A DNA stretch of 16,978 nucleotides. Source: CAZTAO01 sp964611645 (GTDB lineage Bacteria; Armatimonadota; UBA5829). This document shows positions 7,604 through 13,945 of this stretch, piece by piece. Position 1 is the stretch's first letter. Each line of letters opens with the position of its first letter. Location of the stretch: assembly GCA_964611645.1 (NCBI GenBank), contig CAZTAO010000078.1, forward strand, positions 1 through 16,978, read 5' to 3'. The translations under genes were made by a program, and so were the position numbers. The notes beneath the pieces are model-generated. The model worked only from the letters and a program-made list of their open reading frames with translations, was not told the origin of the DNA and made no database searches.

Positions 7604-7633
7604 TTCGTGTTTTCTCCCTTTCGTGTTTTCGTG
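7604..7633 (+). repeat. Phased TTCGTG tract before surE
   Basis: TTCGTG occurs at 7604, 7620 and 7628, with TTCTCC filling the 7612 register, so the word repeats every 8 nt. The tract is followed at once by an A-rich TGATAAAAA that could serve as a -10. A reverse-strand version (CACGAGAAAG, GGAATCACGAG) lies at ~7460-7482 on the other side of the palindrome. Confidence 0.5.
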
Positions 7634-7657
7634 ATAAAAAGTAACTCAGGAAGTGCA

Positions 7658-8440
7658 ATGAATATACTGCTAACAAATGATGACGGTGTGCATGCTGAGG
7701 GGCTTCTGGCGGCTAAGAATGCGTTGGCTGAGCTTGGCACAGTGTTTGTGCTGGCCCCAGACAGGCCTCGCAGCGCCTGCGGGCACTCCATCACCCTTCA
7801 CAAGCCGCTCCGGGTGCAGCCTGCGAAGATGCTCGACGGCACAATGGCCATCTCCTGCAGCGGGACCCCGACAGACTGCGTAAACGTGGCGCTGTTGGGC
7901 GTGCTGAAAGAGAAGATGGACCTGGTGGTTTCCGGGATCAACATCGGCCCGAACCTCGGCTGGGACCTAACCTACTCCGGCACAGTCTCCGCCGCAATGG
8001 AAGGCTCGATAATGGGCCTGCCGTCGATAGCGGTATCAGTCGCAAGTCATGCACACGATGTGGACTTCTCGATCTCCGCAAAGCTGACCGTGGAGATCGC
8101 CAGGCTGCTCAGCGTCAACAGACTCCCCGGCTCCACATTCCTGAATGTAAACGTCCCCGCGCTGCCCGCCGACCAGATAAAGGGCATCCGGGTGACCAGA
8201 GTCGGCAAGCGCACATACTCCGGCCAGATGGAGAAGCGGGTGGACCCTATGGGCAGGGAATACTATTGGCTGGGCGGCGATGAGGCCATAGACCACCTGG
8301 AACCCGGCACGGATGTCCAGGCCATCGCGGAAAACTACATATCAATCACCCCAGTCCACATGGACCTCACAGACCACAAAGGCCTGGAGGTCGCAAGAAG
8401 CTGGGGCATAGAAACCGGCAGTTTGGAGGGGTGGAGGTAG
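7658..8440 (+). CDS. surE: 5'/3'-nucleotidase SurE
   Basis: 260 residues. The ATG at 7658 has AGGAAG about 5 nt upstream. The N-terminus MNILLTNDDG carries the metal-binding D8-D9 of SurE. APDRPRSACGHSITLH holds the conserved Ser region, and VSGINIGPNLGWDLTYSGT the conserved Asn and substrate loop (SGIN.G.N....YSGTV.AA.EG). Family knowledge: SurE is a divalent-metal-dependent nucleoside monophosphate phosphatase acting on 5'- and 3'-nucleotides, linked to stationary-phase survival. Length matches the family. The C-terminal codons (ETGSLEGWR) contain the Shine-Dalgarno GGAGG of the next gene, 4 nt beyond the stop, so surE is translationally coupled to the membrane genes. This same end sequence is duplicated at 9762. 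Confidence 0.95.
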   Translation: MNILLTNDDGVHAEGLLAAKNALAELGTVFVLAPDRPRSACGHSITLHKPLRVQPAKMLDGTMAISCSGTPTDCVNVALLGVLKEKMDLVVSGINIGPNLGWDLTYSGTVSAAMEGSIMGLPSIAVSVASHAHDVDFSISAKLTVEIARLLSVNRLPGSTFLNVNVPALPADQIKGIRVTRVGKRTYSGQMEKRVDPMGREYYWLGGDEAIDHLEPGTDVQAIAENYISITPVHMDLTDHKGLEVARSWGIETGSLEGWR

Positions 8441-8762
8441 ACAAATGACCCAGGACCAGCAGACCAACGAGCAGCAACCCAAACCAAAGTCATTCTACCC
8501 ATTCGCCGCACTGATGGGTATAGCCGCCGCTGTCGCAGCATTCGCCCTCGGCATCATATCCACCATCCCCGGAATGAAGTGGCTAAGCGCCGTGAGCTTC
8601 TCCGGTTCCCACGCTATGGACTGGCGCCTCGGCCTCCTGAACACCTACGCCGCGATGCATGTGAAACTGGTGGGGAGCGGGATGATCGACTCGGGGCTGG
8701 GGGCTGAGAAGGTCAGCGCATCGATCCTGATGCCGCCTACGTTGCTGACGGTGGGGATTGGG
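8407..8762 (+). repeat. Tandem duplication, copy 1 of conserved 5' tract
   Basis: Starting at CATAGAAACCGG inside the surE end, this tract matches 9762-10117 at a constant offset of 1355 nt. The first 46 nt (8407-8452) are identical in both copies. By my count the part for residues 33-106 has 22 differences in 222 nt, mostly silent. Similarity drops sharply after residue 106. Confidence 0.9.
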
Positions 8763-9803
8763 TTACTATTATTCATAGCTCTGGTTATTCTCGCAAAGAC
8801 CCCCGGGGCTGGTGTTATCCAACGCCTGAAATCGTGCCTTTGGGCATTAGTGGTGTTTGGAGTGCTTGTCGCCGCGATATCCCCAATGGCGAAGGCCAAG
8901 TTGGATACTGTAGAATTGCCGTCCACGGACGAGATCAGTTTCTCGGCTCCTGCTGTCGATTACGGAGTGAGGCTCATCGACGCCGTCGGTGGTAGGCTCC
9001 CTGGCATACCGGCACTTGTGGTTCTCATAATGATGTCTGTAAGGCCGTGGAAACGCACTGACGATGATATGCCTCGTTCGGATGCCGCATACGCCGGAGT
9101 GATGTTCTGGTCCCCGATAGCCAAAGCCGCAGCAGCGAGCGTAGCCGTCTTCCTACTGCTCGCAGTAGGCGCTGGGGTTCTGCTTACCAGGAGCGGGCTC
9201 GTCAAACCCACTGAAGCTGAACCTGGCGGAGCCAATCAACAAGTAGTCGGAAGCATTGTACCAGCCGCCACAGCAGGCTATCTGGCACTCCACGGCGTTC
9301 ACATCAACGCCAAGGCAACAGGCATATACATACCGACAAACGAGGTCAACACACTCTTAGATTTCTCCGCTGGACTAGACTTCGGGACCCGATCGGCAAC
9401 GAACAATGGCACGGACGTGAAGAACAGCCCGATTCCGAGGTGGGTCGTACTGCCTGTTCTGCTCCTATGGGCGAGTGTTTACTTCATAGTGGGGCGCATG
9501 GCCTGTCGGCCTCTCAGGGATGTGCAGGCCAGGTTTGAGAGCCTCACGGCGAAGCTACTTGCCGTTCTGGTAGCGCTTGTACCGCTCCTGACGATTACCT
9601 TCGTTGCGGACGCGTTGTCCTCAAGGTTCGTACGAGTAGATGGCGAAATGGCGAAGAGTGTCATCTCCATAAGCGCTTCACCCTCGTGGCTGCTCTTGGT
9701 CACTATTGCGGTTATCTGGCTGGCTGCGTATCTTGGCGGGTCATTTGCCATCTCGCGCAAACATAGAAACCGGCAGTTTGGAGGGGTGGAGGTAGACAAA
9801 TGA
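8445..9803 (+). CDS. 8-TM membrane protein of unknown family, tandem copy 1
   Basis: 452 residues; ATG at 8445 with GGAGG at 7-nt spacing. I do not recognise the family. Predicted segments: ~20-42, 98-117, 130-147, 184-200, 225-247, 333-350, 369-390, 414-436. Basic residues lie in the loops expected inside (N-terminus, KRTDDD, RPLRDVQAR, C-terminus), giving an N-in/C-in 8-helix model. Four outer loops hold all motifs shared with copy 2: SGSHAMDWRLGLLNTYAAMH with SGMIDSGLGAEKVSAS (43-97), LPSTDEISF (~158-166), IVPAATAG to PIPRW (~271-333, beta-rich), and FVRVDGEMAKSV (~395-406). Odd: the last 13 residues (HRNRQFGGVEVDK) are encoded by DNA identical to the end of surE, read in another frame. 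The stop overlaps the next start (ATGA). Confidence 0.85.
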   Translation: MTQDQQTNEQQPKPKSFYPFAALMGIAAAVAAFALGIISTIPGMKWLSAVSFSGSHAMDWRLGLLNTYAAMHVKLVGSGMIDSGLGAEKVSASILMPPTLLTVGIGLLLFIALVILAKTPGAGVIQRLKSCLWALVVFGVLVAAISPMAKAKLDTVELPSTDEISFSAPAVDYGVRLIDAVGGRLPGIPALVVLIMMSVRPWKRTDDDMPRSDAAYAGVMFWSPIAKAAAASVAVFLLLAVGAGVLLTRSGLVKPTEAEPGGANQQVVGSIVPAATAGYLALHGVHINAKATGIYIPTNEVNTLLDFSAGLDFGTRSATNNGTDVKNSPIPRWVVLPVLLLWASVYFIVGRMACRPLRDVQARFESLTAKLLAVLVALVPLLTITFVADALSSRFVRVDGEMAKSVISISASPSWLLLVTIAVIWLAAYLGGSFAISRKHRNRQFGGVEVDK

Positions 9804-10117
9804 CCCAAGATCAGCAGACAACGAGACAGGACACCAAACCCAAGTCCAAATTCCTATTCGCCGCAATGATGGGCGTAGCCGCCGCAGCCGCGTCATTCGC
9901 CCTCGGCATCATATCCACCATCCCCGGCGTGAAGTGGCTGAGCGCCGTGAGCTTCTCGGGTTCCCACGGCATGGATTGGCGCCTCGGCCTCCTGAACACC
10001 TACGCGGCGATGCATGTGAAGCTGGTGGGGAGCGGGATGATCGATTCGGGATTGGGGGCCGAGAAGGTAAGCGCCTCGATATTGATGCCGCCTGGGCTGT
10101 TGACTGTGGGGATTGGG
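9762..10117 (+). repeat. Tandem duplication, copy 2 of conserved 5' tract
   Basis: Partner of 8407-8762. The first 46 nt are identical, although here they encode the tail of membrane protein 1 instead of the tail of SurE. They carry the same GGAGG site and ATGACCCA start context. Confidence 0.9.
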
Positions 10118-11116
10118 GTTGTTCTGGTCGTGGGAGCAGTCTTTCTTGGGCGATTGAGAACCACAAGTCCGCGGCAAAGACTTCTCTTCTTTCTAACAGC
10201 CATGGTCGCCTTTGCAGCCATCACGTTGGCTGCAACGCCGTTTGTCCATGCAACGCTTGATAGAGTCGCTTTGCCTTCCACCGACGAGCTCAGTTTCACA
10301 CCCCCGTCCGTCCTGTATACTCCGCTTTTTACGGTTACAGGCTTGTCAGCTTGGGTCTTTCCAGCAGTAATCCTGTTCCTGATAGCTCAGTTGAGTTCAA
10401 CCAAGGGCATTCGGCGCACCGCCGAGCCGGCAACCAGAGTCAACCGCATCTGGGGCGCTCCGCCCCTGTTGCCAGTGTTTCGCGTTATGCTATACGTGTA
10501 TACCGCCGCGTTTCTCATACTGGCCGTCGGAACTGGAGTGTCGCTTGGCCTCGGATCCTCAGGTATGCCATCTAGTGACGCCGATCCTCATGGGCACCGC
10601 ATCACCAGCGCCATTGTGCCCGCTGCTACGGCGGGGTTGCTGATCTTGTCTGAGGTCGAGGTCACCGCCTCCGCAGAGGGTGTGCATGTTCCGACAGGTG
10701 AGGAAAACAGCATACTTGATGCCAGTGGGAGTGTCCTCACTGGCACTCGGGTTTGGACGAACAACTACTCCGATAAGAGACTCACGCCTGCCCCAAGATG
10801 GCTGAGCATACTGGCAATGCTTGCTACTGGGATTGTCTACTTCATTATCGGAGTATCTGCCGCAGGAACTGCGAAAGAGGCCAGGGCAATCTCCGTGGCA
10901 GCAGATGCATTCCTCCTCAGCATGGTCTTTGTGGGAGTGGCAGGTGGGGCGTTTGAGACGCAACTCGTCAGGATAGATTCTGAAGTCGCCAAGAGCGTCG
11001 TCACCTTGGGCCCGGGCTCGCACGGGTTGTTGGTGTTTCAACTGCTCGTGACCGTTTCATGCTACCTTGGAGCGTTCGCGGCTGCACTTCTCCGCAACCG
11101 AAAGCAATCCGCGTGA
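9800..11116 (+). CDS. 8-TM membrane protein of unknown family, tandem copy 2
   Basis: 438 residues; the ATG at 9800 overlaps the previous stop as ATGA, with GGAGG 7 nt before. It is a paralogue of the preceding gene: residues 1-106 align without gaps with 14 differences by my count, and residues 33-106 differ at only three sites. After TVGIG the two diverge strongly in the helices yet keep the outer motifs: LPSTDELSF, IVPAATAG...PTGEENSILD...TGTR...TNN...PAPRW and LVRIDSEVAKSV. The same 8-helix, N-in/C-in topology is predicted. It ends LLRNRKQSA and so lacks the surE-derived tail of copy 1, which suggests this is the native C-terminus. The stop overlaps the GTG of the next gene (GTGA). Function unknown; the shared outer face suggests that the two proteins bind the same ligand or pair as a heterodimer. 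Confidence 0.85.
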   Translation: MTQDQQTTRQDTKPKSKFLFAAMMGVAAAAASFALGIISTIPGVKWLSAVSFSGSHGMDWRLGLLNTYAAMHVKLVGSGMIDSGLGAEKVSASILMPPGLLTVGIGVVLVVGAVFLGRLRTTSPRQRLLFFLTAMVAFAAITLAATPFVHATLDRVALPSTDELSFTPPSVLYTPLFTVTGLSAWVFPAVILFLIAQLSSTKGIRRTAEPATRVNRIWGAPPLLPVFRVMLYVYTAAFLILAVGTGVSLGLGSSGMPSSDADPHGHRITSAIVPAATAGLLILSEVEVTASAEGVHVPTGEENSILDASGSVLTGTRVWTNNYSDKRLTPAPRWLSILAMLATGIVYFIIGVSAAGTAKEARAISVAADAFLLSMVFVGVAGGAFETQLVRIDSEVAKSVVTLGPGSHGLLVFQLLVTVSCYLGAFAAALLRNRKQSA

Positions 11117-11574
11117 AGATCCGTAATACCACTTCCTTTGATATGGCCGACTTGCTGAGGCGGGCTGTGGCGGAGTATCCGGTTGAGGGGCTGGAGATCG
11201 AGCTTCGGTATATGCGGGTGGGGGCGAAGCGGTGTATGTCCGGGACCTATTACCGCAGGTGCCCCGGCTATGAGAACGGCCTGCTGATCCGCCTGCGCAT
11301 CAACCCCGCCAACATCTACCCCCTGGAAGCCCATTTCAAGCTCTCCAAATACGAGCGCAAAACCAAACGCGGCCAGACCACCGTCTACCAGCAGCTTCAG
11401 AAACTATGCTTCAAAAGGGCGGAAGAGCTGATACTGGCAGTTTTCCTGCACGAGTTTTCCCACTACCTCGACCACCTCCAAGGCCGCAACGGCAAATACA
11501 AACAAACCAAAGCCGACGAATTTGCTTTGGCGGGGCTGCGGAAGATGGGGATGGGGGAGCTGTTTGTGGGGTAG
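11113..11574 (+). CDS. Small HExxH zinc metallopeptidase-like protein
   Basis: 153 residues from GTG at 11113, which overlaps the previous stop (GTGA). No strong Shine-Dalgarno is visible, as expected for coupled translation. A longer frame back to 11059 would sit inside the membrane gene and is unlikely. The zinc motif is LHEFSHYLDHLQG (H113, E114, H117), and ADEFA provides E136 as a plausible third ligand, a gluzincin-like layout. The N-terminal half (MADLLRRAVAEYPVEGLEIE onward) includes paired Cys at CMSGTYYRRCPGY. Basic stretch KYERKTKRGQ. No signal peptide or helix, so presumably cytoplasmic. Small single-domain zincins occur in SprT-, ImmA- and phage-protein families; I cannot place this one. 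Tight coupling to the two membrane proteins suggests that it acts on them or on a protein they control. Confidence 0.8.
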   Translation: MKIRNTTSFDMADLLRRAVAEYPVEGLEIELRYMRVGAKRCMSGTYYRRCPGYENGLLIRLRINPANIYPLEAHFKLSKYERKTKRGQTTVYQQLQKLCFKRAEELILAVFLHEFSHYLDHLQGRNGKYKQTKADEFALAGLRKMGMGELFVG

Positions 11575-11586
11575 GTCGTCGGTCAG

Positions 11587-11628
11587 CAGTCCTCAGTCGA
11601 CAGTCGACAGTCTCCAGCCAACAGTCGT
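11587..11628 (+). repeat. Heptad tandem tract CAGTCNN
   Basis: Six contiguous 7-nt units: CAGTCCT, CAGTCGA, CAGTCGA, CAGTCTC, CAGCCAA, CAGTCGT. The tract begins 13 nt after the metallopeptidase stop. No gene is visible in 11575-12095; this whole gap is made of repeats described in this and the following entries. Confidence 0.75.
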
Positions 11629-11643
11629 TGTGACCGGCGAGAC

Positions 11644-11729
11644 GTACCCATCCTCTCTCCCCTCGCAAGGGGAGAGAGTTAGAGTGAGGGGCCTTACCAG
11701 CTTGCACATCTGCACGATGTCTGCAGATA
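11644..11729 (+). repeat. 86-nt direct repeat, copy 1
   Basis: Matches 11756-11841 at an offset of 112 nt with 7 differences, all transitions by my count. It contains a perfect 11-bp hairpin CTCTCTCCCCT/AGGGGAGAGAG (loop CGCA, 11653-11678), followed by TTAGAGTGAGGGG and a section with ACCAGCTTGCACATCTGC. The hairpin plus GAGTGAGGGG core is a widespread type of bacterial intergenic repeat. Confidence 0.85.
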
Positions 11730-11755
11730 GCAGAACCGCCCTGAGTCAGAAGACC

Positions 11756-11841
11756 GTACCCATCCTCTCTCCCCTCGCAAGGGGAGAGAGCTAGAGTGAG
11801 GGGTCTTGCCAGCTTGCATATCTGCATGATGTCCGCGGATA
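11756..11841 (+). repeat. 86-nt direct repeat, copy 2
   Basis: Second copy of the unit at 11644-11729, with the same 11-bp hairpin at 11765-11790. The 26 nt between the copies are unrelated to the repeat. There are only two copies, so this is not a CRISPR. Confidence 0.85.
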
Positions 11842-11897
11842 ACGCGGCAGCAGTAGCCCGGGAGAGGGAGTTGTTCGCTTACCGAAGGCCCTTCACT

Positions 11898-11982
11898 CCC
11901 CCTCACCCCAGCCCCTTTCGCAGCCCCGCTTCGCTAGGGTCTGCTTTCGGGCAACGCCTCTCCCCGCGGGACCGGGGAGAGG
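11898..11982. repeat. Variant CCCTCACCCC repeat with GC hairpin
   Basis: CCCTCACCCCAGCCCC opens the element in the opposite orientation to the 86-nt repeats. About 45 nt follow, and then a perfect 10-bp hairpin CCTCTCCCCG/CGGGGAGAGG (11957-11982). It looks like the same repeat class interrupted by an insertion. Confidence 0.55.
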
Positions 11983-11996
11983 TGGTTTTCGCCCAT

Positions 11997-12062
11997 CTCG
12001 CGTCCTTCGCGATTCCGCGTCCTCCGTGCTCCTCCGCGTAATCCGCGATTCTGTGCTATACT
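11997..12062 (+). promoter_or_regulatory. Phased TCCGCG tract leading into a TATACT box
   Basis: Hexamers of the form YCCGCG/TCCGTG occur at 11997, 12006, 12014, 12023, 12033, 12042 and 12050, a spacing of 8-10 nt. TATACT (12057-12062) follows 1 nt after the last one. It lies 34 nt before the gene at 12096 and is the only -10 candidate for it; no good -35 is present. The same tract-plus-TATACT arrangement recurs at 16787-16817. Confidence 0.5.
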
Positions 12063-12095
12063 AACCCCAACAAACTCGTTCCCCCGGAGGCAGTT

Positions 12096-13715
12096 ATGAA
12101 GCGTTGGGTGATGCTTGTAGTCTGTCTGGTTATGGTAGCGTCGGGCGCGTGTCGGGCGGCCACGATCTGGGTCAAGGCCGGCGTGCCTTGGAGCGTTACC
12201 GGCAAGGATGACCTCGCCCAGCTCAAGCGGCTGGCTTCCGGGGTGGGGTGGGAGTTCGAGCCAAACGACGATACCAACGCCAGCCTTAAGAAGATCGGCA
12301 TCAAGACCATCCGCTGCATCAATGTCGACCCCCTCCCCGGCAAGTTCGATGAGAAGGGCAAGTTCATAGTCGGCGAACCGGGTTACCTTCTCGCCCACTT
12401 CGATACCTGCCGCGCGGTCGGAGCCAACCCGCACGTGATAGTGGCGGTCGGGATGCACCCGGAGCTTCGGGTCACGGAGAAAGATGCGCAGGGCCAGCCG
12501 GAGTCGATAATGGGAATGATCCACGAGGGAACCTACGGCCCCAACGACTGGTCCAAATTCCGCAACTACTGCCAGGCCTACTTCGAGTATGTCCTCATAA
12601 CCCAGGGCTTCCCCAAGGCTGAGTTCGAGGTATCCAACGAGCCGGACATCGGCGGGGTGGTCTACCCGATGCCTCCAAGGCCCACCAACGGTTCCCGCCT
12701 GCTCTATGAGGCCTACTTCAACCTCTACAAGAACGTCGCCGAGGCTGCCCAGAGCTTCGAGAATGAGCATCCGGGAATGAAAGTGCGGCTCGGGGGGCCT
12801 GCCATCGCTTGGGCCTACACTTTCAAGTTCGGTGACTTCAACTGGGCCGAGCGCTTCATTCGGGACTGCGGCGAGCAGAAGGTCAAGCTCGACTTCATCG
12901 GCCTGCACTACTACGGCAACCAGAGCTCCCTGGACGATCAGTACTGGAGCATCTACCCATCGTTCGCCCAGATGTATCGGGTCACTAAAGCCGCCCGCGA
13001 CAAGTACTGCCCCACTGTCCCCATAGCCTTCACCGAATGGGGGCCAAGCTACATCACCAACAACACGCTGCCGTCATCGGTGAATGCCAACCACATCGGC
13101 GCGGCGTGGTCGGCGGCGTTCCTGAACCTGATGCTGCAGTGCGGGGTCGACCAGGCGCTGTACCTGGTAACATCCGACCTCCGAGAGCAGGGCAAAGACG
13201 CCTGGGACGATGTCTGGGGATGGCCGTCCCTCTTCACCAACCGCACAGCCACCGGCAAGTCCTACCCCAAGGCTATCTGCCACGTTTTCGATATGGTGAG
13301 CAGAATGCAGGGCCAGCGGGTCGAAGCCACCAGGGGCAGCGACACCGTCAACTGTATAGTCTCCGCCGACAAGTCCAACAAGACAATCACGGCCCTGGTC
13401 TGGAATTACGGTGCGGTGATCCCCGAGGGCGCGCCGGTGGTTGAGAAGGCGAAGCGGGAGTGGGTCGGCCTGCGGGTCCGTGACGCGCAGAGCTTCTTCG
13501 GCTCAAAGTCCGTCAAGGTTGAGCGCTGGTTGGTAGGCGCGAACTGGAGCGACGCCTACTCCGCATTCAAGAACGGCGCAAAGCTCAACGACCGCAACAC
13601 CGCCCTCAGGCAGGTAGAGAACACCGCCAAACCAATCACCGAAGGCGCGCTGAACACAGGCTTCCCAATGCCGCCATCAAGCGTGACGCTGGTGGTGATG
13701 AGCGCGGGGAAGTGA
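12096..13715 (+). CDS. Secreted clan GH-A glycosidase, GH39-like
   Basis: 539 residues; the ATG at 12096 has GGAGG 6 nt upstream. A signal peptide (~1-21) ends around CRA before ATIWVK. A (beta/alpha)8 barrel spans ~25-400: IKTIRCINVDPLPG, then FEVSNEPDIGG with NEP Glu182 as acid/base, LDFIGLHYYGNQSS, and VPIAFTEWGPSY with Glu314 as the likely nucleophile. A C-terminal beta domain spans ~400-539 (VNCIVSADKSNKTITALVWN, SSVTLVVMSAG). Family knowledge: this N-E-P plus late T-E-W-G arrangement is typical of clan GH-A, and the sequence is closest in style to GH39 beta-xylosidases/iduronidases. GH5 or GH51-like relatives are alternatives, so the substrate is uncertain. Its promoter-like box follows a phased repeat tract. 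The gene stands alone; a hairpin cluster separates it from the sialidase-like gene. Confidence 0.82.
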   Translation: MKRWVMLVVCLVMVASGACRAATIWVKAGVPWSVTGKDDLAQLKRLASGVGWEFEPNDDTNASLKKIGIKTIRCINVDPLPGKFDEKGKFIVGEPGYLLAHFDTCRAVGANPHVIVAVGMHPELRVTEKDAQGQPESIMGMIHEGTYGPNDWSKFRNYCQAYFEYVLITQGFPKAEFEVSNEPDIGGVVYPMPPRPTNGSRLLYEAYFNLYKNVAEAAQSFENEHPGMKVRLGGPAIAWAYTFKFGDFNWAERFIRDCGEQKVKLDFIGLHYYGNQSSLDDQYWSIYPSFAQMYRVTKAARDKYCPTVPIAFTEWGPSYITNNTLPSSVNANHIGAAWSAAFLNLMLQCGVDQALYLVTSDLREQGKDAWDDVWGWPSLFTNRTATGKSYPKAICHVFDMVSRMQGQRVEATRGSDTVNCIVSADKSNKTITALVWNYGAVIPEGAPVVEKAKREWVGLRVRDAQSFFGSKSVKVERWLVGANWSDAYSAFKNGAKLNDRNTALRQVENTAKPITEGALNTGFPMPPSSVTLVVMSAGK

Positions 13716-13717
13716 AC

Positions 13718-13852
13718 GCATTCCCCCTCCGCGCCAGGAGGGGGTTAGGGGGCGGTTCTTTTCGCCTATCAAGTCTGCACAACCCGACGCCAGAAGAACC
13801 TCACCCCAGCCCTCTCCCAGCGGGGAGAGGGAGCAGCATTCCCCCTCCGCGC
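13718..13852. repeat. Hairpin cluster with 17-nt direct repeat
   Basis: The 17-mer GCATTCCCCCTCCGCGC occurs perfectly at 13718-13734 and 13836-13852. The first copy forms part of a hairpin CCCCCTCC/GGAGGGGG (13723-13744) right after the stop of the previous gene, possibly serving as its terminator. Between them are GGTTCTT (13754) and AAGAACC (13794), able to pair, and CCTCACCCCAG with hairpin CCCTCTCCC/GGGAGAGGG (13810-13831), the same class as the repeats at 11644. The second 17-mer abuts the -35 box. Confidence 0.75.
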
Positions 13853-13853
13853 G

Positions 13854-13881
13854 TTGACACCTGCCACCCCGTACCTATACC
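13854..13881 (+). promoter_or_regulatory. Promoter-like site for the sialidase-like gene
   Basis: A perfect -35 TTGACA (13854-13859), a 16-nt spacer and TATACC (13876-13881), 65 nt before the start at 13946. This implies transcription independent of the GH39-like gene. Confidence 0.5.
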
Positions 13882-13894
13882 ATTGGACTATAGG

Positions 13895-13906
13895 CGTGTT
13901 TACACG
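13895..13906. promoter_or_regulatory. Small inverted repeat in the leader
   Basis: CGTGT-TT-ACACG lies just downstream of the putative -10, where a repressor could bind. No regulator is encoded nearby, so this is suggestive only. Confidence 0.3.
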
Positions 13907-13945
13907 TTCGCTTTGTTTAGTGCGGAACAACAGGGAGTGTGCGGG

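Noticed and set aside
7607..7657. Earlier start for surE
   Set aside because: The extra residues come from the TTCGTG tract; SurE proteins begin with the MNILLTNDDG strand, matching ATG 7658.
9479..9808. Minus-strand frame at the junction of the two membrane genes
   Set aside because: It is a shadow of the plus-strand coding sequence with no start signal.
11644..11841. CRISPR array
   Set aside because: Only two long copies with an internal hairpin, one 26-nt gap and no cas genes.
11575..12095. Short open frames in the repeat-rich gap
   Set aside because: They translate tandem and palindromic repeats and lack ribosome-binding sites or known motifs.
13712..13945. Upstream extension of the sialidase-like gene from GTG 13712
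   Set aside because: The extension translates the hairpin repeats and would place the signal peptide in the middle; ATG 13946 has a Shine-Dalgarno site and starts the signal peptide.
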